Position numbers and translations under genes: made by a program | Shown: one piece after another, positions 54,606-62,654 of the stretch | Layout: each line of letters begins with the position of its first letter | Numbering within the stretch: position 1 is the stretch's first letter | Assembly (NCBI RefSeq): GCF_000332115.1 | Contig: NC_020156.1 | Location: 682,001-746,000 of the forward strand | DNA: 64,000 nt | Direction: 5' to 3' | Origin: Nonlabens dokdonensis DSW-6 | Lineage (GTDB): Bacteria > Bacteroidota > Bacteroidia > Flavobacteriales > Flavobacteriaceae | The notes under the pieces: model-generated | Told to the model about the DNA's origin: nothing | The model's input: only the letters and a program-made list of their open reading frames with translations | Database searches by the model: none

Positions 54606-55058
54606 ATGAAAAAAGAACAGCCCGATTATAGTGACTTACAGCAGAGTGTTGATATGCTCATAGGCAAGTTTGGTCTTGTAAAAACCATTGAAGTCATAAA
54701 CAATCTTTCGGGCAACACCCAGTTACAGTCCAGCGATACACAGAAAGTGAAACTGCTTTTAGTGTACATCGTCTCACAAAGTATCCAGATTTTCAATCTT
54801 CAGGAAACAGATTTTTATACCAGTACCATTCAGGAATATCGCGATGCACGGATGGCCTGCTATTTTCTGCTCAAAAAATATACAGATACGAGCTATGCAA
54901 AGATTGGCGAGAACTTCCAGCAGTCTAAGCGTGCCGTGATGTATAACTACCATAAATGCGATGAGATTCTTTCCATACCTAGTTTTTACAAACCGTTTGT
55001 AGCCAAGTTCAAAATACTGGAAAACAACGTGGTCAACTTTATCGCAAAACTTAATTAA
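54606..55058 (+). CDS. DnaA domain-IV-like DNA-binding protein
   Basis: 150 residues. The C-terminal ~65 residues (RDARMACYFLLKKYTDTSYAKIGENFQ then RAVMYNYHKCDEIL) match the helix-turn-helix domain IV of DnaA, which reads DnaA boxes. There is no ATPase domain. The N-terminus is helical. Such stand-alone domains occur in phages and mobile elements and may recognise the element origin or host DnaA boxes. It opens the second half of the backbone, 5 bp before an acidic protein gene. Confidence 0.7.
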   Translation: MKKEQPDYSDLQQSVDMLIGKFGLVKTIEVINNLSGNTQLQSSDTQKVKLLLVYIVSQSIQIFNLQETDFYTSTIQEYRDARMACYFLLKKYTDTSYAKIGENFQQSKRAVMYNYHKCDEILSIPSFYKPFVAKFKILENNVVNFIAKLN

Positions 55059-55062
55059 GAAT

Positions 55063-56049
55063 ATGAAAGAAGAAATAGCTCAAGAAGTAAAAGATGTCCT
55101 TACCACAGCTCCCGAAGAAATCACTTTTGAAAATATTCAGGGCGAAGAAAGCAGTCCGCTCAATCAGCCCGTAATAGAAAAAGATATCGGTGGCGAGCGT
55201 CCAGTCGATAATGACCCAGATAAACAGAAGAGTTGGAACGTTTGGAAACCAGACAGGCCACATCAAATGCCGGAAGAACCAGTCGCAACGAATTCTGAGC
55301 AATCAGAATTTCGTAAAACGGTAGAAGAAAATGTTGAGCAAGAAAAGCGCAATCAGCCACTAGACGCACCAGAGCAAGAAATTAATGGTGGCGGTTACGA
55401 GGACGACGATGAACCACAACCTACCGATGAGGATTTTGAATTACCACTAAGCCAAGCCAATCAAGCTGCCGATGCGCTGCTAGGTATGTCCAATAATGTC
55501 TTGGAAGTTGGCGGTGGTTATTTTGTAAAAATCAGTAAGCATAAGGAATTCTATGAGTTTGATGAGATTATCTCGGTCATCGATCAGCAGAACGACAAAA
55601 ACGTTGCTCGTGTAAAACTCGATAAGGAAGACAAGGCGCTACTACGTCCTTTGCTTGCACAAATTCTTCGGAAAAAAGCTAAAAAGCTTACGCCAGAGCA
55701 ACAGCTTATGGGCGCAGTACTTTCTATTTTGATGAAAAAGGCACAAGTAGTTATGGAAGTGCGTGCAGAAAACAACATTCTCGAAGAGCGTATTCTCGAT
55801 ATTATTCGTGATGAAAAAGCTTCAGCTGCTGAAGAAGTAAACGATGAAGTTGAAGAAGATTATGAGAATGAAGATTTTCAGGAAGAATTAGATTTTGATG
55901 ATGAAGAGATTAAAACTGATGAAGCTTTCGCGAAAGCGAAAATAGAAGAACCACAGACAACGGAAGCAGTAGATTTTGAAGAAGTAGATGAAGATATTCC
56001 TGAAGCAACAATTTTAGAGGTTGCTCAAGACGAACCTAAAAGCGAGTAG
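55063..56049 (+). CDS. Acidic backbone protein, 328 aa
   Basis: Very acidic, Glu/Asp-rich at both ends. A middle domain (residues ~125-250) reads LSQANQAADALLGMSNNVLEVGGGYFVKISKHKEFYEFDEI then helices. It may be a single-stranded-DNA-binding or scaffold-type protein in which the acidic tails recruit partners. Palindrome read as DEAFAKAKI in the acidic tail. It starts 5 bp after the DnaA-like gene and is followed 2 bp later by the ATPase. No family recognised. Confidence 0.6.
   Translation: MKEEIAQEVKDVLTTAPEEITFENIQGEESSPLNQPVIEKDIGGERPVDNDPDKQKSWNVWKPDRPHQMPEEPVATNSEQSEFRKTVEENVEQEKRNQPLDAPEQEINGGGYEDDDEPQPTDEDFELPLSQANQAADALLGMSNNVLEVGGGYFVKISKHKEFYEFDEIISVIDQQNDKNVARVKLDKEDKALLRPLLAQILRKKAKKLTPEQQLMGAVLSILMKKAQVVMEVRAENNILEERILDIIRDEKASAAEEVNDEVEEDYENEDFQEELDFDDEEIKTDEAFAKAKIEEPQTTEAVDFEEVDEDIPEATILEVAQDEPKSE
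55924..55938. repeat. Palindrome copy (AFAKA frame)
   Basis: GCTTTCGCGAAAGCG within the acidic tail of the preceding gene, read as EAFAKAK. Confidence 0.85.
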
Positions 56050-56051
56050 TT

Positions 56052-56978
56052 ATGTCAGGAACTTCTAATCGTGGAAGAAAAGCCATCAGTTACCTAAAAG
56101 AAGATCTGGAACGTCAACCAATGATCTTGCTCGTTTGTGGCGAGACTGGTGTTGGGAAAACCTATCGCAACAAGCAAGAAATAAAACGCTATATGATGGA
56201 TCATCTTGCGGTAGGAAAGAAAGGTCGTAAAGTGCTAGCTTTTGATACCAATGATGATGATTATCCGCAATTCCGAACCGTGAGTCCCAATCATTTGAAG
56301 GCACTTACAAAAGTCTCTTCGCGTAGAATCAGACCCTTTAATCCAGACGGCTCGCCTATGGATAATGATGAGAAAAAGGAAGTGATTACTAAAATAATGA
56401 AGCACTTCAAAAATGGACTTGTTGTACTGGACGATATTGACCACTATATGACAGGAGCGAAAGGACAATCGATGATTGGAGCACTCTGTACTGTGCGTCA
56501 CAAAGGAATTGATATTGTACTTACACACCAATCTGTTGCAAAAATTACAACATCAGAATGGCAAAACTGTACTTGGTTACGGTTGCACCATCAGGTAGAT
56601 GATGTCACGCGCTACAGAGAGCGCATCCCAAAATACCAAATGGTACGCATAGGTCAGCTTATTGTAGATGAGCAATATGAATTATGTTCTAATGCCTTTG
56701 CGATGGGAAAGATTACAGAAATGGAATACAAGATTCAGAAAAGTTTCTTTGTTTATATCAATATGCGTGAGCAGCGCATACGTGGTTGTAGTCGTGCTGC
56801 TTTTATAAGAGCTTGTAAAAAGTTTATCGATCAGGAAGAATCACGCAAAGTCAAAATGCTTTTAAATGAGCAAGATTTTGATGGTAATAATATCTACAAA
56901 ACAAAGAACGATGCTATAGTAAAGCTGATTTCAGATAAGTTGCGGTATCACGAGGATGGTCTGGTTGGGCCTATGTGA
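56052..56978 (+). CDS. Packaging/Zot-like P-loop ATPase
   Basis: 308 residues. Walker A VCGETGVGKT (~25-34), Walker B GLVVLDDID, and the later block KGIDIVLTHQS match the FtsK/HerA-related ATPases that package DNA in tailless viruses or export filamentous phages (Zot type). The region after it (RLHHQVDDVTRYRERIP) may be the pore or arginine-finger part. There is no membrane helix. It is in the backbone operon, 2 bp after the acidic protein. With the membrane-anchored proteins at 60-64 kb it suggests a virion assembly module; a HerA-type helicase for the neighbouring SIR2 gene is the alternative. Confidence 0.65.
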   Translation: MSGTSNRGRKAISYLKEDLERQPMILLVCGETGVGKTYRNKQEIKRYMMDHLAVGKKGRKVLAFDTNDDDYPQFRTVSPNHLKALTKVSSRRIRPFNPDGSPMDNDEKKEVITKIMKHFKNGLVVLDDIDHYMTGAKGQSMIGALCTVRHKGIDIVLTHQSVAKITTSEWQNCTWLRLHHQVDDVTRYRERIPKYQMVRIGQLIVDEQYELCSNAFAMGKITEMEYKIQKSFFVYINMREQRIRGCSRAAFIRACKKFIDQEESRKVKMLLNEQDFDGNNIYKTKNDAIVKLISDKLRYHEDGLVGPM

Positions 56979-57043
56979 TTATTCCGTTTCTGATTTTGTT
57001 TGAATCTGTTTTGTTTTCTTTCAAATTCTATTAGATTTGAGTA

Positions 57044-58180
57044 ATGGCTAAATATTCAAAATATAATCTGAAGAAAGATTTAAATATCACCTATCTGCTT
57101 GGAGCAGGTGCTAGCTATAATTCCGTTCCAATATGGTCAGAGCAAGCAAGCTCAATGCTACACGTGGCAGATAAAATCGATAATGCTATTAAAAACCCTA
57201 AAAGTGTTTTTAAGACAGAAATTATGGAGAGTTCAAGGTACGATCACTTTGATGATAATGAAATTAAGTTTCTTGAAACGCTAATTGAGGACCTCAAATA
57301 TTTTGCGGAAAAAGCAAATACTAATGGAACTATTGACAGTTATGCAAATCTCCTTCATAAAAGAAATCGGAAAGTTGAGTTAAATAGGCTAAAGAAAACT
57401 TTAAGCGTTTACTTAGATATTTGGCAATTTTATGTTGACTATATGCCTTTCAGGGCTACCGAGAATAACCCTCTTCCGTCAAAGCAAGTAATTGACACGC
57501 GTTACATCCAATGGTTGAATATGATCACTGAATCAGACCAATATGGTGAAGTATCTCTAAAAAAGGAAATAAATATTCTCTCTTGGAATTATGATCTGCA
57601 GGCCGAATTAGCTTTTATAAATATGTATCAAGATGAGTCAATTAAATGTCTAGATGACATCAATAGGAGGTTTAGATTTCTAGAAAATCTTGACGAGACT
57701 AAACAAGATATGAATATTCATCATTTGAACGGTCACAGTGGTTATTTTAAATATGAATCCAAAGATTATACAACAGCGAGGAACTTCTTAAAGAGTAACC
57801 TTTATACGTATTTAAAGGATTTGTATGATAATGTCGGTCAATTTAAAATTCGTTCTAATAATTATCACGATTACGGTGCCATCAAGTTTTCTTGGGAAAA
57901 AGAACTATCTGATAAGGTAAGAAATATAGCCTCTCGTACTGATATTTTAGTGATTATTGGTTACTCATTTCCCCAATACAATAGAATCGTTGATAGAATT
58001 ATAATTGATTTAGTGAAGGCAAATAGTCCTCTGTATATTTATTATCAGGATCCGAATAGCAATCTAAATCGTGTCTCGTCATTTATAGGTTTCGAAAATT
58101 TAGAACACGATGAAAGTACAATGGAGTTTTTTGTGCCTGATGAGCACATCAATCCGAGAGAGGCTGAAATAGTAATTTAA
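57044..58180 (+). CDS. SIR2-like defence protein
   Basis: 378 residues. The NAD-binding start ITYLLGAGASYNSVP, the WNYDLQAEL motif, HHLNGHSGY (catalytic-type His) and DILVIIGYSFPQ are characteristic of stand-alone SIR2-family effectors that deplete NAD on infection. No second domain is visible. It lies 66 bp after the ATPase and its stop overlaps that of the AbiE toxin gene by 4 bp. It is probably cargo, either a single-gene system or a pair with the upstream ATPase as in SIR2-HerA systems. No palindrome copies lie inside. Confidence 0.85.
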   Translation: MAKYSKYNLKKDLNITYLLGAGASYNSVPIWSEQASSMLHVADKIDNAIKNPKSVFKTEIMESSRYDHFDDNEIKFLETLIEDLKYFAEKANTNGTIDSYANLLHKRNRKVELNRLKKTLSVYLDIWQFYVDYMPFRATENNPLPSKQVIDTRYIQWLNMITESDQYGEVSLKKEINILSWNYDLQAELAFINMYQDESIKCLDDINRRFRFLENLDETKQDMNIHHLNGHSGYFKYESKDYTTARNFLKSNLYTYLKDLYDNVGQFKIRSNNYHDYGAIKFSWEKELSDKVRNIASRTDILVIIGYSFPQYNRIVDRIIIDLVKANSPLYIYYQDPNSNLNRVSSFIGFENLEHDESTMEFFVPDEHINPREAEIVI

Positions 58181-59160
58181 GGTTTGAGCTCCCATTTAAT
58201 TTCTCCCACACGACTTTTAATTTTGTTTAGAGATTTTAGAACTTCTTTTTCATCTGGTAATTCGCCAGTAAGCAACTCTTTAAAAGAGCTATTGTAAGTT
58301 GATTTTATTTTATTCCAAACGCCTTCAAGATCATCAAATATGAGTGCTTCGCTAGGATGCTGTGATAGCCAATCCTTGTCATTTGGTATTGCCTTATCAT
58401 CATCTTTTCCTACTTGATTCAGCATCTTTGAGAACTCTTCGCTATCTAAGAAATCTTGTATCTGTTCTAACTTTAATAGCTGATGTAAATCATAAGTGTG
58501 CCTTACTTTATCGGCTAAATCTTTCAGAGGATTTTCGGTATATGAAAATCGCACCAGACTTATGATTTTCTCACAAAATGTACGTTCTATATCGAGCACA
58601 ATTACTTTAAAGGGTTCAAGCTCATATTTGGTTATGAGATCTACATTTCCTGTACTGGCAATCAAGCCTGTAATCATTGAGTGAATCTCAATGGTGCTGC
58701 TAGGATGTGGGCTTCCATAACTCGATACTTCTACAACAATCTCATCGCGCACGTGCCCAAATGCTCCATCCATTCCGTTCTTATCATAGCTGTACACCAG
58801 CTTTCTAATCTTCCCTTTTTTGTTTTCAACCAAGTGACCAGGAACATTTACGAGAGGTTCTTTCACAGCTTCCGTAACTAGTTTAAGTTTCTTTTTTATG
58901 GCGTTACTTCCGTCAACTTCTTGGGTAATTATAACTAGGTCTATGTCTTCAGAGAAGCGCTCAATAATCTTATGACATTTTGATAAAGAAGTACCACCTT
59001 TAAATACTGCAATATCCTTAGAAGCAGGATTATTAAATACCTGCTTGAGCGCAAATGTTACCCAATAATCCTTTTCTATAAAAATTTCGGCAATGCCATA
59101 ATGATCTGCGGCTGCTCGTATGGCATTTCTAAATGGCTCTTTATATTCGTGTAATTTCAT
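58177..59160 (-). CDS. abiEii: AbiEii-type nucleotidyltransferase toxin
   Basis: 327 residues. KGGTSLSKCHKIIERFSEDIDLVI carries the GG/S motif (Gly55-Gly56-Thr-Ser) and the paired Asp (72/74) of the AbiEii/MenT nucleotidyltransferase family, toxins that transfer nucleotides to tRNA or proteins. Full length without disruption. The start overlaps the stop of the antitoxin gene (TAATG), the usual antitoxin-first order. The system gives phage resistance and stabilises the element. Confidence 0.9.
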   Translation of the reverse strand: MKLHEYKEPFRNAIRAAADHYGIAEIFIEKDYWVTFALKQVFNNPASKDIAVFKGGTSLSKCHKIIERFSEDIDLVIITQEVDGSNAIKKKLKLVTEAVKEPLVNVPGHLVENKKGKIRKLVYSYDKNGMDGAFGHVRDEIVVEVSSYGSPHPSSTIEIHSMITGLIASTGNVDLITKYELEPFKVIVLDIERTFCEKIISLVRFSYTENPLKDLADKVRHTYDLHQLLKLEQIQDFLDSEEFSKMLNQVGKDDDKAIPNDKDWLSQHPSEALIFDDLEGVWNKIKSTYNSSFKELLTGELPDEKEVLKSLNKIKSRVGEIKWELKP

Positions 59161-59885
59161 TAAGCGATGTTCCAGTTGTTAATTGTAGGTAATAAATCTT
59201 TGCTTATTCCAAAGGTGTAGGTACTTAGTGCATTTATGTTATCACGTAGCGCACGACTTTGTTTTTCTAATCCCATAAACTCATAAATAGCACCTATTAA
59301 CGCGGCGACTTTAGGTGGGTACGCTTTCGCGAAAGCGGTAAAACGTTCCAGATCTTTTCCTGAAAACTGAGCAATTTTATTTTTTAAGAAAGTAAGTATC
59401 TGAGACCTATTAGCATCTGGAATAGTTTTAAAATCCTTGGCAACATCTAGCACTTGTAATAATGGGATATTTTTCTTTGACACTTTTACATAGCTTTTGG
59501 CAGGCCGCACAATTGTATTGCCTACTTTACCGCGTACTTGTTTTGAATCACTTGCGACACGTATGATGCTTGGTACTTGTGTGGTTAATCTTAATTGATT
59601 GTACAGGCTCACACCGGTAACATAAGCGACTTGTTTGTTTCCTTCAAAAAGATATATTTTTAAGAGCTCAGTATCTCTTGGTCTCAATTCGCCAAAATCT
59701 GTTTGCTTAGGTCTATAATAAACACCTTTTCTAAATCTTTTAATAGTACCAGCAGTTACTAATCTACTTAGAGATTTAGATGCAGCAGTAAGCTCACCTT
59801 CAGGTATAGCAAGATCATCGTATGTAAATGCGTCTCCTGCATCTATACGAGCTACCTTATCTTTTATATATGCTGTTATATTCAT
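59160..59885 (-). CDS. AbiEi-like antitoxin (DUF6088 type)
   Basis: 241 residues. The N-terminal winged helix (AFTYDDLAIPEGELTAASKSLSRL then GTIKRFRKGVYYRP) is typical of AbiEi/DUF6088 antitoxins, which autorepress the operon. The C-terminal domain would neutralise the toxin. It contains the palindrome read as FTAFAKAYPP. It is the first gene of the minus-strand pair. The 255-bp gap upstream (59886-60141) holds promoter-like sequence and no recognisable gene. Confidence 0.82.
   Translation of the reverse strand: MNITAYIKDKVARIDAGDAFTYDDLAIPEGELTAASKSLSRLVTAGTIKRFRKGVYYRPKQTDFGELRPRDTELLKIYLFEGNKQVAYVTGVSLYNQLRLTTQVPSIIRVASDSKQVRGKVGNTIVRPAKSYVKVSKKNIPLLQVLDVAKDFKTIPDANRSQILTFLKNKIAQFSGKDLERFTAFAKAYPPKVAALIGAIYEFMGLEKQSRALRDNINALSTYTFGISKDLLPTINNWNIA
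59322..59337. repeat. 16-bp palindrome copy (AFAKA frame)
   Basis: Perfect copy inside the AbiEi-like gene, read on the minus strand as TAFAKAY. Confidence 0.9.
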
Positions 59886-60141
59886 AGTTAAAACATTACA
59901 AAGATACTCTAATTCTTTATAATGTCAAGTTTTTACATTCATTTACTTGACATATATAGTAATAACTATTCCTATACTTGTTTCTCTAGTATCAATTGTA
60001 TCATATTCTCTAGTATCTGTGGTATTGTCCCAAAGTCCCTTTCTGAACAGCGGTAAACCTTCCACTTCCCTACATCTTTGTATTCACAAGGTTTAGAGAC
60101 CTGCCAACTATAATAAACAGTTTTATAAAAACAACCCACAA

Positions 60142-60315
60142 ATGGCACAGAAAAATGATATCGCCTGGCAACCTATAATGTATTGCGTAGGTGCAGGAAT
60201 CGCCGGCATCGCAATCGGAACGCTCATTGTAGCACCGATGGTTCAAAAGATGAAGGCAAAAAAGCTAGCAGAAAAAAACAAGAAGACTGCGGCAGCCCCT
60301 ACAAAAAAGGCATAG
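60142..60315 (+). CDS. Small membrane protein, 57 aa
   Basis: Starts MAQKNDIAWQ, has one hydrophobic Gly-rich helix (YCVGAGIAGIAIGTLIVAP), and a basic tail (KMKAKKLAEKNKKT). The type fits a minor virion membrane protein or a coat/holin-like protein. It is the first gene of the right-hand operon of membrane-anchored basic proteins, 81 bp before the next start. Confidence 0.6.
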   Translation: MAQKNDIAWQPIMYCVGAGIAGIAIGTLIVAPMVQKMKAKKLAEKNKKTAAAPTKKA

Positions 60316-60395
60316 CATTTAGAGATGCGCCAGCAAGGGCTATTTATTCTTGACAACACAAAATTCCATTGTTGCAATGGACAAATCCCACAATA

Positions 60396-61304
60396 ATGAA
60401 AGATTATAACGACGAGTTAATGCGCTACGAAGAAGACGCAGAAAACCAATACGACGATTACGACGACGGAGAAGACTTTGACGATTACGATGATGAAGAC
60501 GACTTCGATACAGGCTTTGAAGGCCTAGAAGATGGTTATGATGATGAGTATGAAGACGAGTACGATGATTATGACGATTATGCAGATGAAGGCGAGTTTG
60601 AAGATGATTATGACGACTACACCGCAGCATCTGTAGGTAAGATTGACCCTAATGATCGTACGCTTACGGTTGTGATCACAAACAAATCAGGTGCAGCGGC
60701 AGAGGCTAATGTATTTGGTGGAAACCGTGAAGCAGCACAACCTAATGGCGTGACTGTAGAGATCGAAGAATCCAGTCACAAAGAAGTACGAGAAGAGAGT
60801 AAGGCAAACCCTTTTAAGATTGCTGGAATGAAATATTCCGTGAGCAATCCATTACAGTTTGATAATGTATTGCGTGTAGAGCGTAGGACAGCTTCAGGTT
60901 CAAAAACGACCAGAGTGTATCAACCGCGTAATGCCACATCGCCTCAAAACTTTACGCAAACGCTCATTGACGATGACAACTTCGAGATGGACGTGACGGG
61001 ACAGGATTCCCTTCAGATTATGGTAGAGGATGGTGTTACAGCCGTATTCACATTTACCATTAAGGCAAGAGCAAACCTGGGCAACTTGCTCAAAGGTCAA
61101 AACGTTGCAGAACTTTCTCGTGCACCACGTACAACAGGACTTCCACAATTAGACCTCATACGTAGTCGTAGAAAACCCAGATTAGGGCGTCCCAGACGTA
61201 GAGTGAGACGTTCTCGCAGGAGACCTGTAAGCCGTCGTCGATATGTCAGAAAACCGGTGGCGAGACGGTCCAAGTCACGCCTAGTAAGACGTAAAAGACG
61301 CTAG
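60396..61304 (+). CDS. Bipolar acidic/arginine-rich beta protein, candidate virion protein
   Basis: 302 residues from the ATG at 60396; an upstream TTG is less likely. Residues 1-80 are almost all Asp/Glu/Tyr. The centre (~85-245) is beta-rich (RTLTVVITNKSGAAAEANVFGG ... LQIMVEDGVTAVFTFTIKAR) and could be a jelly-roll-like domain. The last ~60 residues are Arg-rich like a protamine. This design fits a capsid or nucleoid-type protein, with the basic tail binding packaged DNA. It is followed by a strong terminator. No homologue was recognised, so the role is inferred from architecture only. Confidence 0.6.
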   Translation: MKDYNDELMRYEEDAENQYDDYDDGEDFDDYDDEDDFDTGFEGLEDGYDDEYEDEYDDYDDYADEGEFEDDYDDYTAASVGKIDPNDRTLTVVITNKSGAAAEANVFGGNREAAQPNGVTVEIEESSHKEVREESKANPFKIAGMKYSVSNPLQFDNVLRVERRTASGSKTTRVYQPRNATSPQNFTQTLIDDDNFEMDVTGQDSLQIMVEDGVTAVFTFTIKARANLGNLLKGQNVAELSRAPRTTGLPQLDLIRSRRKPRLGRPRRRVRRSRRRPVSRRRYVRKPVARRSKSRLVRRKRR

Positions 61305-61345
61305 TTGGAGCTCCGACTTGAGTCTTGACTCTTTCCCTAATTTAG

Positions 61346-61395
61346 ACAGCCAGAGTCACGGTTTCCCCCAAACCTAGCTCTGGCTGTTCTTTTTT
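61346..61395 (+). terminator. Strong rho-independent terminator
   Basis: ACAGCCAGAG (61346-61355) pairs perfectly with CTCTGGCTGT (61378-61387) across a 22-nt loop, followed by CTTTTTT. It lies 41 bp after the candidate virion protein, which would allow high expression of that gene alone. Confidence 0.88.
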
Positions 61396-61406
61396 AACGA
61401 CACCCT

Positions 61407-62045
61407 ATGAAACGTAACAATAACCCCAAAAATCTCGCACAGAACAGGATAGATTACATCGTGTTCCACAATACAGACGCAGCAAATAATTTGCTGTTTG
61501 ACTATGGTTTTGAGAAGATAGAAAGTCAGCAACACTTGTCGCAAGCAGTTAAAGAACTGGTTAAAAACAAAGGCAGAAAGGTCATAAAAGATCTTTTAGC
61601 CATCCACCCAGACAAGGCTGCGATTCTCCAAGTAAATTCTGTTGAAGATGCTAAATGTCCTGCTTGTAATAATAACGCTTTCGCGAAAGCGGAAAACTAT
61701 TGCAAATCCTGTGGTCATTCGAATTATGCAGGCTCTGGAGATGAAGATAGTTTCCTGAGCCAGTTCTCATCCTACGATGATAAAGGATTAGAGAATTATT
61801 ATAAAGGCATCGTAAAACGCTCAAACGATGCACCAGAAGATAAAAATCTTGCTCAAGAAGTACAGATGGTCTGGAATGAGTTGCGTAAACGCAAGGAAAG
61901 CAAGCCAGAACCCAAAACCGCAACACAGGACGATCAAAAAGGAATTCATATATCAAAGGATGAAATGTTGCTTTTCGGAGTAGTATTCATCGCAGGTGTG
62001 TTGGTAGGTGCGAGCATAAAACTTGACTTAAAAAATGGCAAATAA
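61407..62045 (+). CDS. Zinc-ribbon protein with C-terminal membrane anchor
   Basis: 212 residues. A zinc ribbon is formed by CPAC and CKSC about 84-108, with the palindrome-encoded AFAKA lying exactly in the loop between the two Cys pairs. The C-terminus has one membrane helix (EMLLFGVVFIAGVLVGASIKL) and a short basic end, so it is tail-anchored. The helical N-terminus has no known domain. It overlaps the next gene by 11 bp. Probable element structural or assembly protein. Confidence 0.65.
   Translation: MKRNNNPKNLAQNRIDYIVFHNTDAANNLLFDYGFEKIESQQHLSQAVKELVKNKGRKVIKDLLAIHPDKAAILQVNSVEDAKCPACNNNAFAKAENYCKSCGHSNYAGSGDEDSFLSQFSSYDDKGLENYYKGIVKRSNDAPEDKNLAQEVQMVWNELRKRKESKPEPKTATQDDQKGIHISKDEMLLFGVVFIAGVLVGASIKLDLKNGK
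61676..61691. repeat. 16-bp palindrome copy inside zinc-ribbon loop
   Basis: Perfect copy read as NNAFAKAEN, between the two Cys pairs of the zinc ribbon. Confidence 0.9.
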
Positions 62046-62652
62046 AACCAAACAACTTAAATACAATCAGGCGATAGATGATATCTCTTACCTAATTCTT
62101 CATTACCCACTGGAACTGCAACAACTTTTGCGCGTGTACGGCATCACTTTCCGTGATAGACCATCGCATAAAGCACTTATCAATGAGACCGTAGAATTGA
62201 TGAAGGATGAAAAATCTGCTTTCGCGAAAGCGCTTGCCGAACTCATCTCACGACTTGCAGGAAGAGAAGATGAATTCTGGGGAGCCGTTGCTAAAGGTGC
62301 CGTAGGAATACTGGGCGGACTTTTCAAAAAGAAGAAACGCAGAAGTTCTGGTAGTAGCAATAACGGTGCTGCTGCGGCAGCCGCACAAGCCGCTGCTGCA
62401 AAACGAGATATGGAGCGTCGTATGCAACAAATGCGCGAAGAACAGCGACGTCGCGATGAAGAACGACGACGTGAAGAAGCGCGTCGCCGTGAAGAGCAAA
62501 AACGCAAGGAAGCCGAAGCCAAAAAGAAAACAAATATGATGCTGATGATAGGTGGCGGCGTGGTCGTTCTCGGGATTGGCGCAGCGATATTAATGAAGTC
62601 TAAACAGCCACCGATGCCTTATGGCGGTCAGCGTGCACAAATGCCAAAATAG
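62035..62652 (+). CDS. Tail-anchored protein with Arg/Glu-rich helix
   Basis: 205 residues. The helical N-terminal part (ALAELISRLAGREDEFWGAVAKG) is followed by an Ala-rich linker and a long Arg/Glu helix (RRDEERRREEARRREEQ), then one membrane helix (MMLMIGGGVVVLGIGAAILM) near the C-terminus. The palindrome is read as SAFAKALAE. It is coupled by overlap to the zinc-ribbon gene. Type and location suggest a virion or membrane-complex protein. Confidence 0.6.
   Translation: MANKTKQLKYNQAIDDISYLILHYPLELQQLLRVYGITFRDRPSHKALINETVELMKDEKSAFAKALAELISRLAGREDEFWGAVAKGAVGILGGLFKKKKRRSSGSSNNGAAAAAAQAAAAKRDMERRMQQMREEQRRRDEERRREEARRREEQKRKEAEAKKKTNMMLMIGGGVVVLGIGAAILMKSKQPPMPYGGQRAQMPK
62218..62232. repeat. 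Palindrome copy (AFAKA frame)
   Basis: GCTTTCGCGAAAGCG followed by C, read as SAFAKALA. Confidence 0.85.
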
Positions 62653-62654
62653 CT

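Noticed and set aside
56052..56978. Zot-like ATPase as a toxin
   Set aside because: Only the ATPase core is present; there is no membrane helix or C-terminal toxin segment.
60340..60630. Minus-strand His/Arg-rich open frame opposite the acidic N-terminus
   Set aside because: It is the complement of Asp/Glu codons (GAC/GAT/GAA), a typical artefact.
4226..62232. The 16-bp palindrome as a transcription terminator
   Set aside because: It lies mostly inside genes, has no loop-forming spacer and no T-run afterwards.
62103..62533. Minus-strand Ser/Arg-rich frames opposite the Ala/Arg-rich protein
   Set aside because: Low-complexity complements of the coding strand, no independent support.
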